Positions 26,379-35,232 are shown, counted from the stretch's first letter. The stretch: DNA of 64,000 nucleotides from Firmicutes bacterium ASF500 (GCA_000492175.2 CP097573.1:124001-188000), one strand, 5' to 3'. Numbers and translations are program-made. Notes: a model not told the origin generated them from the letters alone.

Positions 26379-27576
26379 ACAGCACCTCGTCATATCTGGA
26401 TAAATCAGAGGGTTTCAAGGGGAAATCTATCACTTTGCCCTGTTCCAGCAGAATATTTTCTGCATCCATTGTCTGCTTCAACGTAAGCCTTCGGTAATGC
26501 TGAGGATTGACAACCATGTCCTTCCTTTGATACGATATTCGGTGCAGAGCGATCTGCTTGCCTTCATAGTAGGCCGCCAGCATACTGTCGAGGGCTACGA
26601 CTGCCACATCTTTGCCGACATACTCCGCTGGCACGGAGTACTGATTGCCGGCGTAGGAGATGAGGCAGTCTTTTTGTACCCGCCTAAGGTTGATCTTGTC
26701 GATGATGTACTCTCTGGAGAGGGGACTCAACCCCTCCTTTTTCAGCCGCTCAAAAGGAACCTCGTTCGTGGTGGCATGAACTTTGCCATTGACCTTATTA
26801 CACCAAGCCAAGGCTTGTCCATTCAAATCTGCCAGGCTGTTGTACTTGATCCCGACCATGAAGTTGTCCCGCACAAACTGCACCGTCCGCTCCACTTTTC
26901 CTTTCGTCTGGCCACGGTAGGGGCGGCACAGGATGGGCTTGAACCCGTAAAATCCCGCAAAGTCCTCAAACTGCCGGTTCAGAGTAGAGTCCTCCTGTTT
27001 CAGCAGCCGCTTAATGACCACCTGCTTCATGTTGTCGTACAGGATTTCCTCCGGGTACCCGCCAAAGTACCGGAATGCGTTCTGGTGACACCGAATCAGT
27101 GTGTTTGTGCTCATATCCGTTACAAATTCGATGTACCGCATCCGCGAGTACCCCAGTATCATGAGAAAACAGTACAGCTTCTTCCACTTCCCATCCTCGT
27201 ACACCAGGTGATCCTCGAAGAATCCCCAGTCCATCTGCCCCTGCTTTCCCGGCATCGTCTCAAACCGCACTGTTGCTTTCTCATTCAAGTCCATCTTCCG
27301 GCTGCTCACATACGCCTTGACGATGCTGTAGCCTCCGTCGAATCCCATTTCCCGCAGCTTCTCCAGGATCCGCAGCGCCGAATACGGCGCTTCCTCCAGC
27401 CACTCGTCCACGATCTGCTTGTACGGATCCATCTTTGTTGGCTTCGGTTCGCTCAATGTGTACTCCGGCTTCTGCGGCGATTCCGCGTACCGCTTTGCCG
27501 TCCGCGGGTCCATGTGGTACTTCCGTCCCAGCTCCACATAGCTAAGTCCTTTCTGTCTGTCGCTTCGGATATCCAT
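26371..27576 (-). CDS. istA: IS21-family transposase IstA
   Basis: Protein of 401 residues from the ATG at 27576, chosen because GGAG lies 8 nt upstream. An N-terminal helix-turn-helix (YVELGRKYHMDPRTAKRY) precedes the DDE integrase core: Asp in GQMDWGFF, Asp in EILYDNMK and Glu in TKGKVERTV. A C-terminal beta-barrel contains NQYSVPAEYVGK. The catalytic residues are intact, so the copy may be active. Confidence 0.95.
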   Translation of the reverse strand: MDIRSDRQKGLSYVELGRKYHMDPRTAKRYAESPQKPEYTLSEPKPTKMDPYKQIVDEWLEEAPYSALRILEKLREMGFDGGYSIVKAYVSSRKMDLNEKATVRFETMPGKQGQMDWGFFEDHLVYEDGKWKKLYCFLMILGYSRMRYIEFVTDMSTNTLIRCHQNAFRYFGGYPEEILYDNMKQVVIKRLLKQEDSTLNRQFEDFAGFYGFKPILCRPYRGQTKGKVERTVQFVRDNFMVGIKYNSLADLNGQALAWCNKVNGKVHATTNEVPFERLKKEGLSPLSREYIIDKINLRRVQKDCLISYAGNQYSVPAEYVGKDVAVVALDSMLAAYYEGKQIALHRISYQRKDMVVNPQHYRRLTLKQTMDAENILLEQGKVIDFPLKPSDLSRYDEVLYD

Positions 27577-27749
27577 CCACTGTGCTCCTTTCATTTTCTG
27601 ACTCCCTTTCCGGGCTCTTTTTCGCCCTATTGGGAGTCTATCTTTTTTTCGCCTCCTCCGCCACAAAACTACATTTTTTCCTCGGCGTTTTTTTACATTT
27701 TATCACTGGCGCTGACAGTCCCGTCCTGCGCCGGAAAGATAGGTGGCCC

Positions 27750-28364
27750 ATGGAGGAAAACATTGATATTCTGGCATTTCTGGAACAGGTGATGCTGGAA
27801 AACACCCACAGCTATCGAGACGATTTTCAGCTTGATATTCGCAAGCTGACTGCGGCGGCGCAAGCGCCGGAAACGGGAAACCGCGCCTTTTACTGGATGT
27901 CCCGCCCCTGCGGAACATGGTGTCTGAATGAGCGTTCTGTATTCATCCAGGACTCCTTTGAACACTGTGCATGGACGGCCTACGAAAACGAGCCTGATAC
28001 CATCCGGGCGTTTCTTGTCATCGTCAGCGGCCAGGAGCAGGGACGGCCAATGGGAAAAGTCTCCCCGATTGATTACAAATCCAACGTCCTGAACGTAGAA
28101 AAGAACGCGCTCCATGCGGAGACCGTTGTTCTTAATTTTGCGGATGGGGAGACCGTCACCCTGCCCTATGAGCAGGTGAAGGGCCGGTTGAGACAGCTCA
28201 GAGACCAGTACGGCACGATTGAAGGGTTCCATTACACAGTTGAGGATGAACACAAATTGGAGGCGTTGATCTTTTCAGCGCGGCACCCGCCTGAGCGAAA
28301 ATCCAGGAGGCCCAAACGTGTGCCCCAGCGAGGGCCGGACAGGAGGGAACCATGCCGGACTTAA
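27750..28364 (+). CDS. hypothetical protein of a conjugative element
   Basis: Protein of 204 residues from the ATG at 27750, which has only a weak upstream site. It has no signal peptide or membrane segment. The C-terminal 30 residues are Arg/Lys/Pro-rich (RKSRRPKRVPQRGPDRR). I do not recognise a family. It overlaps the next gene by 13 nt, so they are co-transcribed, and it begins 52 bp from the IS21 end, which may have displaced its own promoter. Confidence 0.6.
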   Translation: MEENIDILAFLEQVMLENTHSYRDDFQLDIRKLTAAAQAPETGNRAFYWMSRPCGTWCLNERSVFIQDSFEHCAWTAYENEPDTIRAFLVIVSGQEQGRPMGKVSPIDYKSNVLNVEKNALHAETVVLNFADGETVTLPYEQVKGRLRQLRDQYGTIEGFHYTVEDEHKLEALIFSARHPPERKSRRPKRVPQRGPDRREPCRT

Positions 28365-29227
28365 AACCGTTTTTCTCCGTCAATGCCTGGGGAGACAGCC
28401 TGACAACAGGCGCAACGCTCAAAATCGTACACTCTCTCCATTATTCTGACTATAACGCCAGTCCCTTCATGGCGCTCCTGACGGACAAACCGGCGGCAGA
28501 GCTGCAAAAAATGCTGAAGGGCAGCGAGGGTGCGGAGAAGTCTATTTATGAAAAACTGAAAACGGCGGTCAGCAAATGGGAGGCACAGGCCGCTCAAACT
28601 CTGCTGCTGGAAAAGGTGCTGGAATATGTGCGTACCCCGGAGGTGTCCCATACCTCCAATGAATGGAAACAGATAGAGGGTGGGGCCTGGGAGATCAGCA
28701 ACCGGGTATATCAGATGCGCTATCAGTTTACGCCTGTGCCGCAGTCTGAGGCCGTCCGTGTTACCTGGGGGATCGTGTATAACACGCCCCAGCAGCCGGG
28801 AAATCCCCGGTATGCCAACTCATGGGGAGACAGCCGTTATATCGTCCGGCAGGAGAAAAAGCCGTATGACAGTGTGGAGGCCGCCCAGCGGTATATCCAG
28901 GGCCGGTTCAACCTGTATGCCCACCTGTTCACAGAGTTGTCCCCGCCTGTGCCCAATGACTGCAAGCGGATGTTCATGGTCAACGGCCACCTTCTCCCCG
29001 GCTATACCCTCGCACCCCCGGAGCGGACGAAGGAGGAGGCTGTCAACGACCTGTTGGACTGTTTGGAGGACGGGGACGTTGTGCCGCCCATTTCCGCGCC
29101 AGAACCGCCGCCTGCCCCAAAGGAGAAAACCACCGCCCCCTCTCCCGCAAAGCCTGTCCGGTCAGCAGCGAAGAAAAAAACCGGCCCCAAAAAGTCTGCC
29201 CCTAAAAAATCGGGGCCGGTACGATAG
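28352..29227 (+). CDS. hypothetical conjugative-element protein with basic PAK-rich tail
   Basis: Protein of 291 residues. A soluble globular region of about 230 residues contains IYEKLKTAVSKWEAQA and LFTELSPPVPNDCKRMFMVNG; the last 45 residues are a Pro/Ala/Lys-rich tail (AKKKTGPKKSAPKKSG) that could bind nucleic acid. No known family recognised. The start has GGAGG 7 nt upstream. The next locus is a frameshifted paralogue, so the gene was duplicated in tandem. Confidence 0.65.
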   Translation: MPDLKPFFSVNAWGDSLTTGATLKIVHSLHYSDYNASPFMALLTDKPAAELQKMLKGSEGAEKSIYEKLKTAVSKWEAQAAQTLLLEKVLEYVRTPEVSHTSNEWKQIEGGAWEISNRVYQMRYQFTPVPQSEAVRVTWGIVYNTPQQPGNPRYANSWGDSRYIVRQEKKPYDSVEAAQRYIQGRFNLYAHLFTELSPPVPNDCKRMFMVNGHLLPGYTLAPPERTKEEAVNDLLDCLEDGDVVPPISAPEPPPAPKEKTTAPSPAKPVRSAAKKKTGPKKSAPKKSGPVR

Positions 29228-29238
29228 GAGGTGCAGCT

Positions 29239-30039
29239 ATGGCACACACCACCTGGACCCAGGTCAGGAGCTTGAAATTTCAGCCCGTATCTACTTTTCA
29301 CCCTCGCAGATGGATATTTCCGAATTGGTCAAGCTGTCCCCGGAGCAGTTAAAGGCACAGGAGGCGGACAGTGTTGAACAGGAGAAAGCCATCTACGAAA
29401 AGTTCAATAAGATTGAGAAGGAGTGGGCGAAACAGGCGATGCTGACCCTATCCCTGCGAAAAGCCCAGCAATATCTGAAAGTCCAGCCAGCCCCCCCATA
29501 CCTCGAACCAGTGGACAGTGGATCAATATGGACGGCATGAAATGAGTAACATGGTCTACCGCTTTTCGTGGCGGGAATATGAGCGGACGAAATGGAGCCG
29601 CGAAGAACAAAAATCTATCCCCGTTGCCTGGGAGTTGTCCTGGAGCCTGCATTTCAACACCATTCCAAACCCGGACTACTCCGGCTCTGGATGGCAGCTC
29701 GCTGGACAGGATCAGAAGGTTTTCAAAGACAGAGCGGCGATGGAAAAATATCTCCAGGGCCGCATCACCGCCTACTCCCACCTGTTTACGGAAATTTCCC
29801 CGCCCATTCCAGCGGATGCCCGACAGCGGTTCTGCGTCAATGGGGTGCTGCTGCCTGGCTATACCGTAGACGCACCCATCCCACCCCCTCCCGATGTGGA
29901 CGAACTGTTATCTCTGCTGGAGGATGGGGACATGGACGCTTTACCCCAGCCGGAGGAACCGGCCCCGCCCCCGGAACCCCCGCCCCGGAGGCAGGCCCCC
30001 AAAAAGGCCCGGCCCCAAAGAGCTGGGCTGGTACGATAG
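29239..30039 (+). pseudogene. frameshifted tandem paralogue of the preceding gene
   Basis: Aligned segments match the gene at 28352-29227: IYEKFNKIEKEWAKQA, TSNQW, LFTEISPPIPADARQRFCVNG and a PPP/K-rich tail. Two frame breaks are visible: one within the first 10 codons near 29262, and one at a run of seven C (29491-29497) where one C too many separates PAPP from HTSNQW. The ATG at 29239 has GGAGG upstream. Confidence 0.75.
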
Positions 30040-30135
30040 GGGGCGCACCACTATAAAAAAGAATCGGTTTCACTATTCTATCAGCGGCTACCGCTGGGCT
30101 CCAGAAAGTTTTGGGGCCAGTAAAGGGCTTACTAA

Positions 30136-30897
30136 AGACTGGGCTATACCGTCAAGCGGGGGGCCAATGTCAAGCACACCGCCGTCAAGCCCCCCGGAGG
30201 CCAGCGGTTTTTCCGGCTGGACAGTCTGGGCGGCGGCTACACGGAAGCGGACATTCAAGCCCGGCTGTCCGGCGTCCGTTCCGGCGAGGCCCCGCCGTCT
30301 GCCCCAGCCAGCCCATCCTTCCACCCCCTCGTCCAGCCGCTGACGCCGGGCCGGAGATACCGGCCAAAAGGCGGCATCCCCGGCAGGCCCCGCAAACTGA
30401 AAGGCTTGCGCGCCCTCTACTTCAAGTATCTCTATCTGCTGGGGGCTGTCCCGAAGCGCCGTCCGAAAAAACGGGCGGCGTTCGTCTCACGGGCGGAGAT
30501 CATCAAGTTTGACCGCTATCAAGAGCAATTTCAATATCTGATGAAAAACCGCATTGAGACAGCAGACCAGCTATCCATGCAGTATGACGCGCTGCAAGCC
30601 AGCATCGACGCCCTGACGGACCAGCGGCGGGAACTGTATAGAATCCGCCGCACCGGTCATGGTGGCGGCACTGTGACGGACGAGATCACCGGCCTGACCG
30701 CCAAATTGCGGGAGCTGCGCCGGGAGTTGAAATTGTGTGCCCGCATTGAGAAAGGCTTTTCCGCAGTACAGGAGACAGTGCGGGCCGATACCAGCGAAGC
30801 AAGGAGCGTGATCCATGAAAAAACTGATAAAAGCGGACCTCAGCGGCATTTTGAAACTGGCCGGAGAACACCAGCCGATCATGGACGGGAGCGTTGA
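30136..30897 (+). pseudogene. relaxase, C-terminal fragment
   Basis: The frame opens at about 30136 with GYTVKRGANVKHTAVKPPGG and runs through FFRLDSLGGGYTEADI, PKGGIPGRPRKLKG, LYFKYLYLLGAVPKRRPKK and ARIEKGFSAVQ. This is the C-terminal region typical of Tn1549/CTn-type relaxases (MobA/VirD2 superfamily). The catalytic N-terminal half with the His triad is missing; a stop codon lies just upstream. A deletion has removed about 250 residues. It is distinct from the complete relaxase at 60185. Confidence 0.7.
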
Positions 30898-31020
30898 ACG
30901 GAGTATTGCCCTGCTGCAACGCCGCAGGCATACCGACTATTTGTTTCTGGCCCATCGCGGGCGCTGCCGGTTGTCCGACCTGCCAACGGTGTATGAACCC
31001 GGCGCTCCCGCAAATCTGGA
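30815..31020 (+). pseudogene. truncated small element protein
   Basis: An ATG with a good AAGGAG site opens MKKLIKADLSGILKLAGEH, reading about 68 residues up to PGAPANLEW, where the sequence switches to an unrelated surface-protein fragment and the frame runs on to 31159 without sense. It overlaps the relaxase tail by about 80 nt. Family unknown to me. Confidence 0.5.
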
Positions 31021-31404
31021 ATGGCTGGCCTGGAGGCTGGGGAATTTTATAACGCCACCGCCAGCTATACCGGCACTGCTACCAGCAAATATGCCACCGG
31101 CTATGTTATCACCGCCGAATATGCCGGCGAGGTGGTCAAGACCATCAGCGGCGAGATGATCTATACGGCGGTGTTCAGCGGCACCCCCATCAATGCCCCC
31201 GTTCAGACTGAACCGGGAGCGGAGGATAACAGTACGGAGACCCAGCCGCCGGAGCCGACAGAACCCGGCAGCTCCAGCGGGAGCGGCCTGAAATGGCTAC
31301 TGGTCCTGCCCATCGCGGCGGGAGCGGCAGGGCTGGCCGTCCTGGGGAAGTTCCTGCTGAAAAAATATAAGGCTAAAAAAGAATGGAAGGAGTACACCAC
31401 ATGA
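31021..31404 (+). pseudogene. C-terminal fragment of a surface protein paralogous to the 36107 gene
   Basis: About 127 residues (NATASYTGTATSKYATGYVI, EYAGEVVKTISGEMIYTAVF, then an acidic Pro/Thr linker and a C-terminal membrane helix LKWLLVLPIAAGAAGLAVLG with a KKYKAKK tail). It aligns with the last third of the intact protein at 36107-37018 (VATYSGKSYTKAATGY, SYVGEVTRSDVESVTYRV). The signal peptide and N-terminal two thirds are deleted. Confidence 0.65.
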
Positions 31405-32687
31405 AGAAATGGAAAACCACATTGTTGTCCACCGCCCTGCTGCTGGCTCTGGCTGTGACCCCGGCCCATGCGCTGGAATATACCTTTGACGGCCCGCCCA
31501 CCGGGGATTTTGGGACGCCCACCAGCGCGGAGGACATCATCCAGACCGGGGCGGAACCTGCCAACAAGGACAGGAGCAAGAGCAGCGCCCTCATCCCGCC
31601 CGGTTTTGGAACGCCCACCAGCTACCTGCCGGGGAGCGGCGAATACCTGACCCCGAACCTCGCGGCGGACGGCCCCCTGAGCGGGAACTACACCCTCACC
31701 GTGACGGGCGGCGGCGCACCGGCCCTCCCCGGCGCGGTTGACACCTCCGCGCCCAGCGGTATCCTCCCGTGGGTGCTGTTGGCGGTCCCCGTCCTATGGG
31801 CGGCAGCAATCATGGCCTACGCCTACGAGGACGGCATGAACATCTTTGACCTGCTGGGGCGTTTCACTGTTTTGGTGGAGCGCCCCTTCGCTATCGGCTG
31901 GAAGGCCCACACGCCCAAATTTATGCTTGTGGGGCTGCTGCTCTATGGCTGCGGAGCCGCGCTGTATTTCTCCACCAGGGAGAACCGGCGCCCCGGCGAG
32001 GAACATGGTTCCGCCCGCTGGGGCAATCCCCGGCAGCTCTGCGCCAAGTACCGGGACAAGGACCCCGTGAAAAACACCATCCTTACACAGAATGTCCGCA
32101 TGGGGCTCAACGGGAAAAAGCACCGGCGAAACCTTCTGCAAATCGTGATCGGCGGCTCCGGCGCGGGCAAGACCCGCTTTTTTTGCAAGCCCAATTTGAT
32201 GCAGGCAAATTGCAGTTTTCTTGTGACAGATCCCAAGGGAGAAATGCTGCGGGCCGTGGCTCCGCTGCTCATTCAAAAGGGCTATACCATCAAGGTTTTT
32301 GACCTGATCGACCCGGCCAACTCCGACGCTTTCAATCCATTTCCGTACATCCGGGATGACAAGGACGCCATGAAGCTGGTGCATAACCTGATCCGCAACA
32401 CCACTCCCAAGAACGCCAGCAACAATGACCCGTTTTGGGAGAAAAGCGAAATTGCTCTGGATACTGCCCTCATCCTCTATCTGCTCCATGAAGCTCCCCC
32501 GGAGGAACAGAACTTTGAAATGGTCATGTATATGATCGAGCACGGCGGGGCCAGGGAGGACAGCGACGACTTTCAATCCCCTCTGGACCTGCTCTTTGAG
32601 GCGCTGGAGGAAGAAGAACCCAGCCACATCGCCGTCCGGGAGTACAAAATTTTCAAGCAAGCGGCTGGTGATATATGCTCTAAGTGA
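31401..32687 (+). CDS. chimera: secreted surface-protein N-terminus fused to truncated VirD4-type coupling protein
   Basis: Protein of 428 residues. Residues 1-26 are a signal peptide ending AHA, as in the sortase at 37015; residues 27-115 are a Gly/Pro/Thr-rich secreted segment. From about residue 116 the sequence is VirD4/TraG: two membrane helices (PWVLLAVPVLWAAAIMAYAY; FMLVGLLLYGCGAALYF), EHGSARWG, Walker A GGSGAGKT near 252 and VTDPKGEM. It stops at KQAAGDICSK, well before Walker B and the all-alpha domain, where a recombinase element enters. The joint is in frame, and AAGGAG plus an ATGA overlap support translation. It cannot be a working coupling protein. Confidence 0.75.
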   Translation: MKKWKTTLLSTALLLALAVTPAHALEYTFDGPPTGDFGTPTSAEDIIQTGAEPANKDRSKSSALIPPGFGTPTSYLPGSGEYLTPNLAADGPLSGNYTLTVTGGGAPALPGAVDTSAPSGILPWVLLAVPVLWAAAIMAYAYEDGMNIFDLLGRFTVLVERPFAIGWKAHTPKFMLVGLLLYGCGAALYFSTRENRRPGEEHGSARWGNPRQLCAKYRDKDPVKNTILTQNVRMGLNGKKHRRNLLQIVIGGSGAGKTRFFCKPNLMQANCSFLVTDPKGEMLRAVAPLLIQKGYTIKVFDLIDPANSDAFNPFPYIRDDKDAMKLVHNLIRNTTPKNASNNDPFWEKSEIALDTALILYLLHEAPPEEQNFEMVMYMIEHGGAREDSDDFQSPLDLLFEALEEEEPSHIAVREYKIFKQAAGDICSK

Positions 32688-32739
32688 CTTGTTAATCAAC
32701 TGATTTTTCAGTGATTAGTGAGGACAGCTTAGGGCATAT
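32673..32739. repeat. inverted repeat at the recombinase-element boundary
   Basis: ATATGCTCTAAG (32673-32684) and CTTAGGGCATAT (32728-32739) are 12-bp arms with one mismatch, enclosing an ACTGATTTTTCAGT hairpin. They lie exactly between the break in virD4 and the recombinase start, so they may be the recombinase crossover or control region. Confidence 0.55.
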
Positions 32740-32762
32740 TTCATTTTGAGGAGGTCTGTGCT

Positions 32763-33020
32763 ATGGCAAAAACCAAGATTGCGCTGCTGTACGAGAGGTT
32801 GAGCCGCGACGACGAATTAAGCGGAGAGAGTTTTTCAATCCAGAACCAAAAAATCATGTTGGAGGACTTTGCCCGCCGGAATGGGTATCTCCGTTTCAAG
32901 CATTTCACTGATGAAAGTATTATATTAGGACTAGGTCAGAAAGTGCTTGTGCCACAAGGCTTTCCTGATTTGGTCCTAATTTTTATGAGGTCCCAACATA
33001 AGGGCCATTGGGGAGGATGA
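32763..33020 (+). pseudogene. large serine recombinase, N-terminal fragment
   Basis: GGAGG precedes an ATG opening TKIALLYERLSRDDELSGES, then FSIQNQKIMLEDFARRNGY and KHFTD. This is the start of the resolvase domain of TnpX/TndX-like recombinases, with catalytic Ser in the LSRDDE region. After about residue 53 homology stops and the frame runs through a hairpin to a stop at 33018. The remaining about 450 residues are gone. Confidence 0.8.
32924..32980 (+). other. 57-nt near-perfect hairpin
   Basis: ATTAGGAC at 32924 pairs with GTCCTAAT at 32980, and the arms continue to GCTTGTG/CACAAGGC at the centre. With G-U pairs almost the whole 28-nt arm is matched in RNA. UUUUAU follows. It may be a terminator, a recombinase end or a MITE-like insertion directly upstream of parA. 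Confidence 0.6.
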
Positions 33021-33027
33021 TAAAGAA

Positions 33028-33873
33028 ATGTGTAGAATTATCACAGTTGCCAATCAGAAAGGCGGCGTAACGAAAACCACGATTTGCCAGCACTTATCCT
33101 GCATACTGGCCGAGCAGGGGCGGCGGGTTCTCTGCGTGGACTTCGACCCTCAGACGAACCTCTCCGCCACCCTTCTTCCGGATGGACAAGCTCCCACACT
33201 GGACGTCAGCGGGGTCATAGCCAAGCTCCTGGATGACCAGGACTTGCCTGCTCCAAGCACCTACATTCAGCGGTGCGGGAAGGTCGATCTGATTCCTGGA
33301 AGCAAAAGCCTGGCCAAGCTGGAGACCAGCTTGCTCACCGAAATGGGGACAGAGCGGTTTTTGCAGGAGATACTCTCTCCGCTTCGGCCCCATTACGACT
33401 ACATTATCATCGACACCAACCGGGCTGCCAGTCCCCTTATGACCAACGCACTCACGGCGGCAGACAGCGTTCTCATTCCCATCTGCCCGGAGTTCTACTC
33501 TACAGAAGGGCTGAGTGATTTAATTGCCAGCGTCTTGAAAAACCGGAGGAGACTAAACCCAGCCATTCAATTTGAGGGCATTGTCTTTTCCCGCTGTAAT
33601 CTGCGGACAAATCTTTACCGCACAACGCGCACCAATGTAGAAGCTGCGTTTCAAGATGAAATTCGGGTGTTTCGGACGGCCATCCCGGAGACAGTAAAGG
33701 TTGGGGATGCTATCAGCCGTGGGCTGACAGTGATGGAATATGCCCCAGATTCTAAGGCCAGCATTGCATACCGGGCCTTTGCAAAGGAGTTGATCAGCTA
33801 TGTCGAAAGCACCCCCGCCCAAAGGAGTACGCTCCATGTCCTCCCTGGCGGCGGAGTTTGCCGGGCAGGATAG
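33028..33873 (+). CDS. parA: ParA-family partition ATPase
   Basis: Protein of 281 residues. The deviant Walker A box KGGVTKTT (residues 11-18) has both lysines, with Thr where Gly is usual. DFDPQTNLS near 37-45 is Walker A', and IIIDTNRAASP near 127 is Walker B. Like Soj it has no N-terminal DNA-binding extension, so it belongs to the chromosome/Soj-like ParA type. GGAGG lies upstream. The last 74 nt overlap parB in another frame, giving strong coupling. Confidence 0.93.
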   Translation: MCRIITVANQKGGVTKTTICQHLSCILAEQGRRVLCVDFDPQTNLSATLLPDGQAPTLDVSGVIAKLLDDQDLPAPSTYIQRCGKVDLIPGSKSLAKLETSLLTEMGTERFLQEILSPLRPHYDYIIIDTNRAASPLMTNALTAADSVLIPICPEFYSTEGLSDLIASVLKNRRRLNPAIQFEGIVFSRCNLRTNLYRTTRTNVEAAFQDEIRVFRTAIPETVKVGDAISRGLTVMEYAPDSKASIAYRAFAKELISYVESTPAQRSTLHVLPGGGVCRAG

Positions 33874-34801
33874 CGAGCGGGAAATTGAAATCACCCAGAA
33901 GGGGCTCCGTCTGGTCTTTATCTCCTTCTCTAAGATTCGTCAGTTTGCAGGACATCCATTCCGGCTTTATACCGGGGAACGGCTTTCCGACATGGTGGAG
34001 AGCATTCGTCAGAACGGGATACTCATGCCGCTGATTATCCGCCGTATCTTGGATGGCGATGTGTACGACTATGAGATGCTCTCCGGCCACAACCGAATGA
34101 ACGCGGGGCAGATTGCCGGCCTGGACGGTGCCTGGTGCCTGATCAAAGAGGGGCTGTCCGACACGGAAGCTCTGATGTATGTGGTGGAAACCAACATGCT
34201 CCAGCGGTCCTTCAGCGACTTGCTCCCAAGTGAAAAGGCGGCGGTGCTCGCCCTGCGGTATTCGGAGATGTTTTCTCAGGGTAAGCGAAACGACATCCTT
34301 CGGGAACTGAAAGCTTTGGAGGGCGGCGGGGAAACCTGTGGAAGTGACTTCCACAGGTCAAACAGCAGGGATACCCTGGGTGGGGACTACGACCTTACTG
34401 GCCGACAGGTGGCCAACTACCTGCGGGTAAATCAACTGCTGGACTGTCTCAGGCTCAAACTGGACGCCAAACTTCTGACCCTGGCCTCCGCCGTTTCCCT
34501 ATCCTACCTGAGCCGGGAAAATCAACTGGCCGTATTCGCCGGGATGAACCGGTATCCGCGTAAAATGTCGGATGCCCAGGCAGCGGGCCTTCGCAAACTG
34601 GCAGAGACGGAATCCCTTACCGAGCAGGGTGTCGTTGACTTTCTGTGCAACCCCAAGCCTTCCGGTCCCAAAGCAGTCAGTATTGGGAGAAGTCTTTACT
34701 ACACCTATTTCAAGCCCGGAACCTCCCAAAAAGAAGTGGAACGGATCATCGGGGAGGCCCTGGCCCTATATTTCGGACAGGCAGGGGAGGAATCAGCATG
34801 A
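33800..34801 (+). CDS. parB: ParB/RepB/Spo0J-family partition protein
   Basis: Protein of 333 residues. The ParB nuclease/CTPase-like domain (about residues 40-150) has PFRLYTGERLSDMVESIRQNGIL and the SGHNRM motif, equivalent to GxRR boxes but with Asn. A helix-turn-helix follows near residues 205-235 (DYDLTGRQVANYLRV). The ATG at 33800 has AAGGAG 10 nt upstream, inside parA. With parA it forms the partition module of the 33-54 kb block. A second, unrelated-looking ParB lies at 54613. Confidence 0.9.
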   Translation: MSKAPPPKGVRSMSSLAAEFAGQDSEREIEITQKGLRLVFISFSKIRQFAGHPFRLYTGERLSDMVESIRQNGILMPLIIRRILDGDVYDYEMLSGHNRMNAGQIAGLDGAWCLIKEGLSDTEALMYVVETNMLQRSFSDLLPSEKAAVLALRYSEMFSQGKRNDILRELKALEGGGETCGSDFHRSNSRDTLGGDYDLTGRQVANYLRVNQLLDCLRLKLDAKLLTLASAVSLSYLSRENQLAVFAGMNRYPRKMSDAQAAGLRKLAETESLTEQGVVDFLCNPKPSGPKAVSIGRSLYYTYFKPGTSQKEVERIIGEALALYFGQAGEESA

Positions 34802-35151
34802 TACAGGTCATGCCCATTTCACTGTCGGACTGCCCTGATGTGCTCCAAGCGGAGGTCCAGAGCAGGCTGGATGAGCCGGACAGCGAGATCCTTTCCGTTA
34901 CAGTGACAGAAAGCACGCCCTACAAAGACAAAACCAATATCTCCAGGCAGTACCGGGTTATCATGAACCGGCTTAATCTGGTGTCTGTCCTGCACTGTTT
35001 TGACGACGGTGTTTTGAAGGACAAGCTGTCTGTAAACCAGCTGATTTGGGGTGATATCCTGGAGATCATCCGGACGGCTCCTGACAGCTCATCCCTGGGT
35101 GAACTGCGTGAGGCGGTCCCAGAACAAACCAGACAGCTTTTATCCCTATAA
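34798..35151 (+). CDS. hypothetical protein in the partition operon
   Basis: Protein of 117 residues whose ATG overlaps the parB stop (ATGA). No membrane segment or known motif is visible. It is predicted to be soluble with mixed alpha/beta composition. Co-translation with parB suggests a role in plasmid-like maintenance, but that is inference from position only. Confidence 0.65.
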   Translation: MIQVMPISLSDCPDVLQAEVQSRLDEPDSEILSVTVTESTPYKDKTNISRQYRVIMNRLNLVSVLHCFDDGVLKDKLSVNQLIWGDILEIIRTAPDSSSLGELREAVPEQTRQLLSL

Positions 35152-35167
35152 TGTATCCATACAGCTT

Positions 35168-35203
35168 GGTCCCTGCGTGATGTTCACACAGGGACCGGGC
35201 ATT
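35168..35203 (+). terminator. terminator after the parAB operon
   Basis: GGTCCCTG (35168-35175) pairs with CAGGGACC (35189-35196) around a 13-nt loop, followed by GGGCATTTTTT. It could end the parAB transcript or attenuate the next genes. Confidence 0.75.
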
Positions 35204-35232
35204 TTTTATGCTCCAAGGGAGGTGACAACGAC

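Larger units (their letters stand above)
25526..27697 (-). mobile_element. complete IS21-family insertion sequence
   Basis: Both ends carry a terminal inverted repeat of about 39 bp starting TGTAA, with about 7 mismatches between left (25526-25564) and right (27659-27697). Between them lie istA and istB on the minus strand. I see no target-site duplication in the flanks (left GAAAT, right TTTAT), so the flanks may have recombined since insertion. Confidence 0.88.

Noticed and set aside
28250-30050. Sequencing error alone as cause of all frame breaks in the paralogous gene
   Set aside because: One break is in a seven-C run and could be an error, but the first break and the surrounding fragments point to real decay; raw reads would be needed to settle it.
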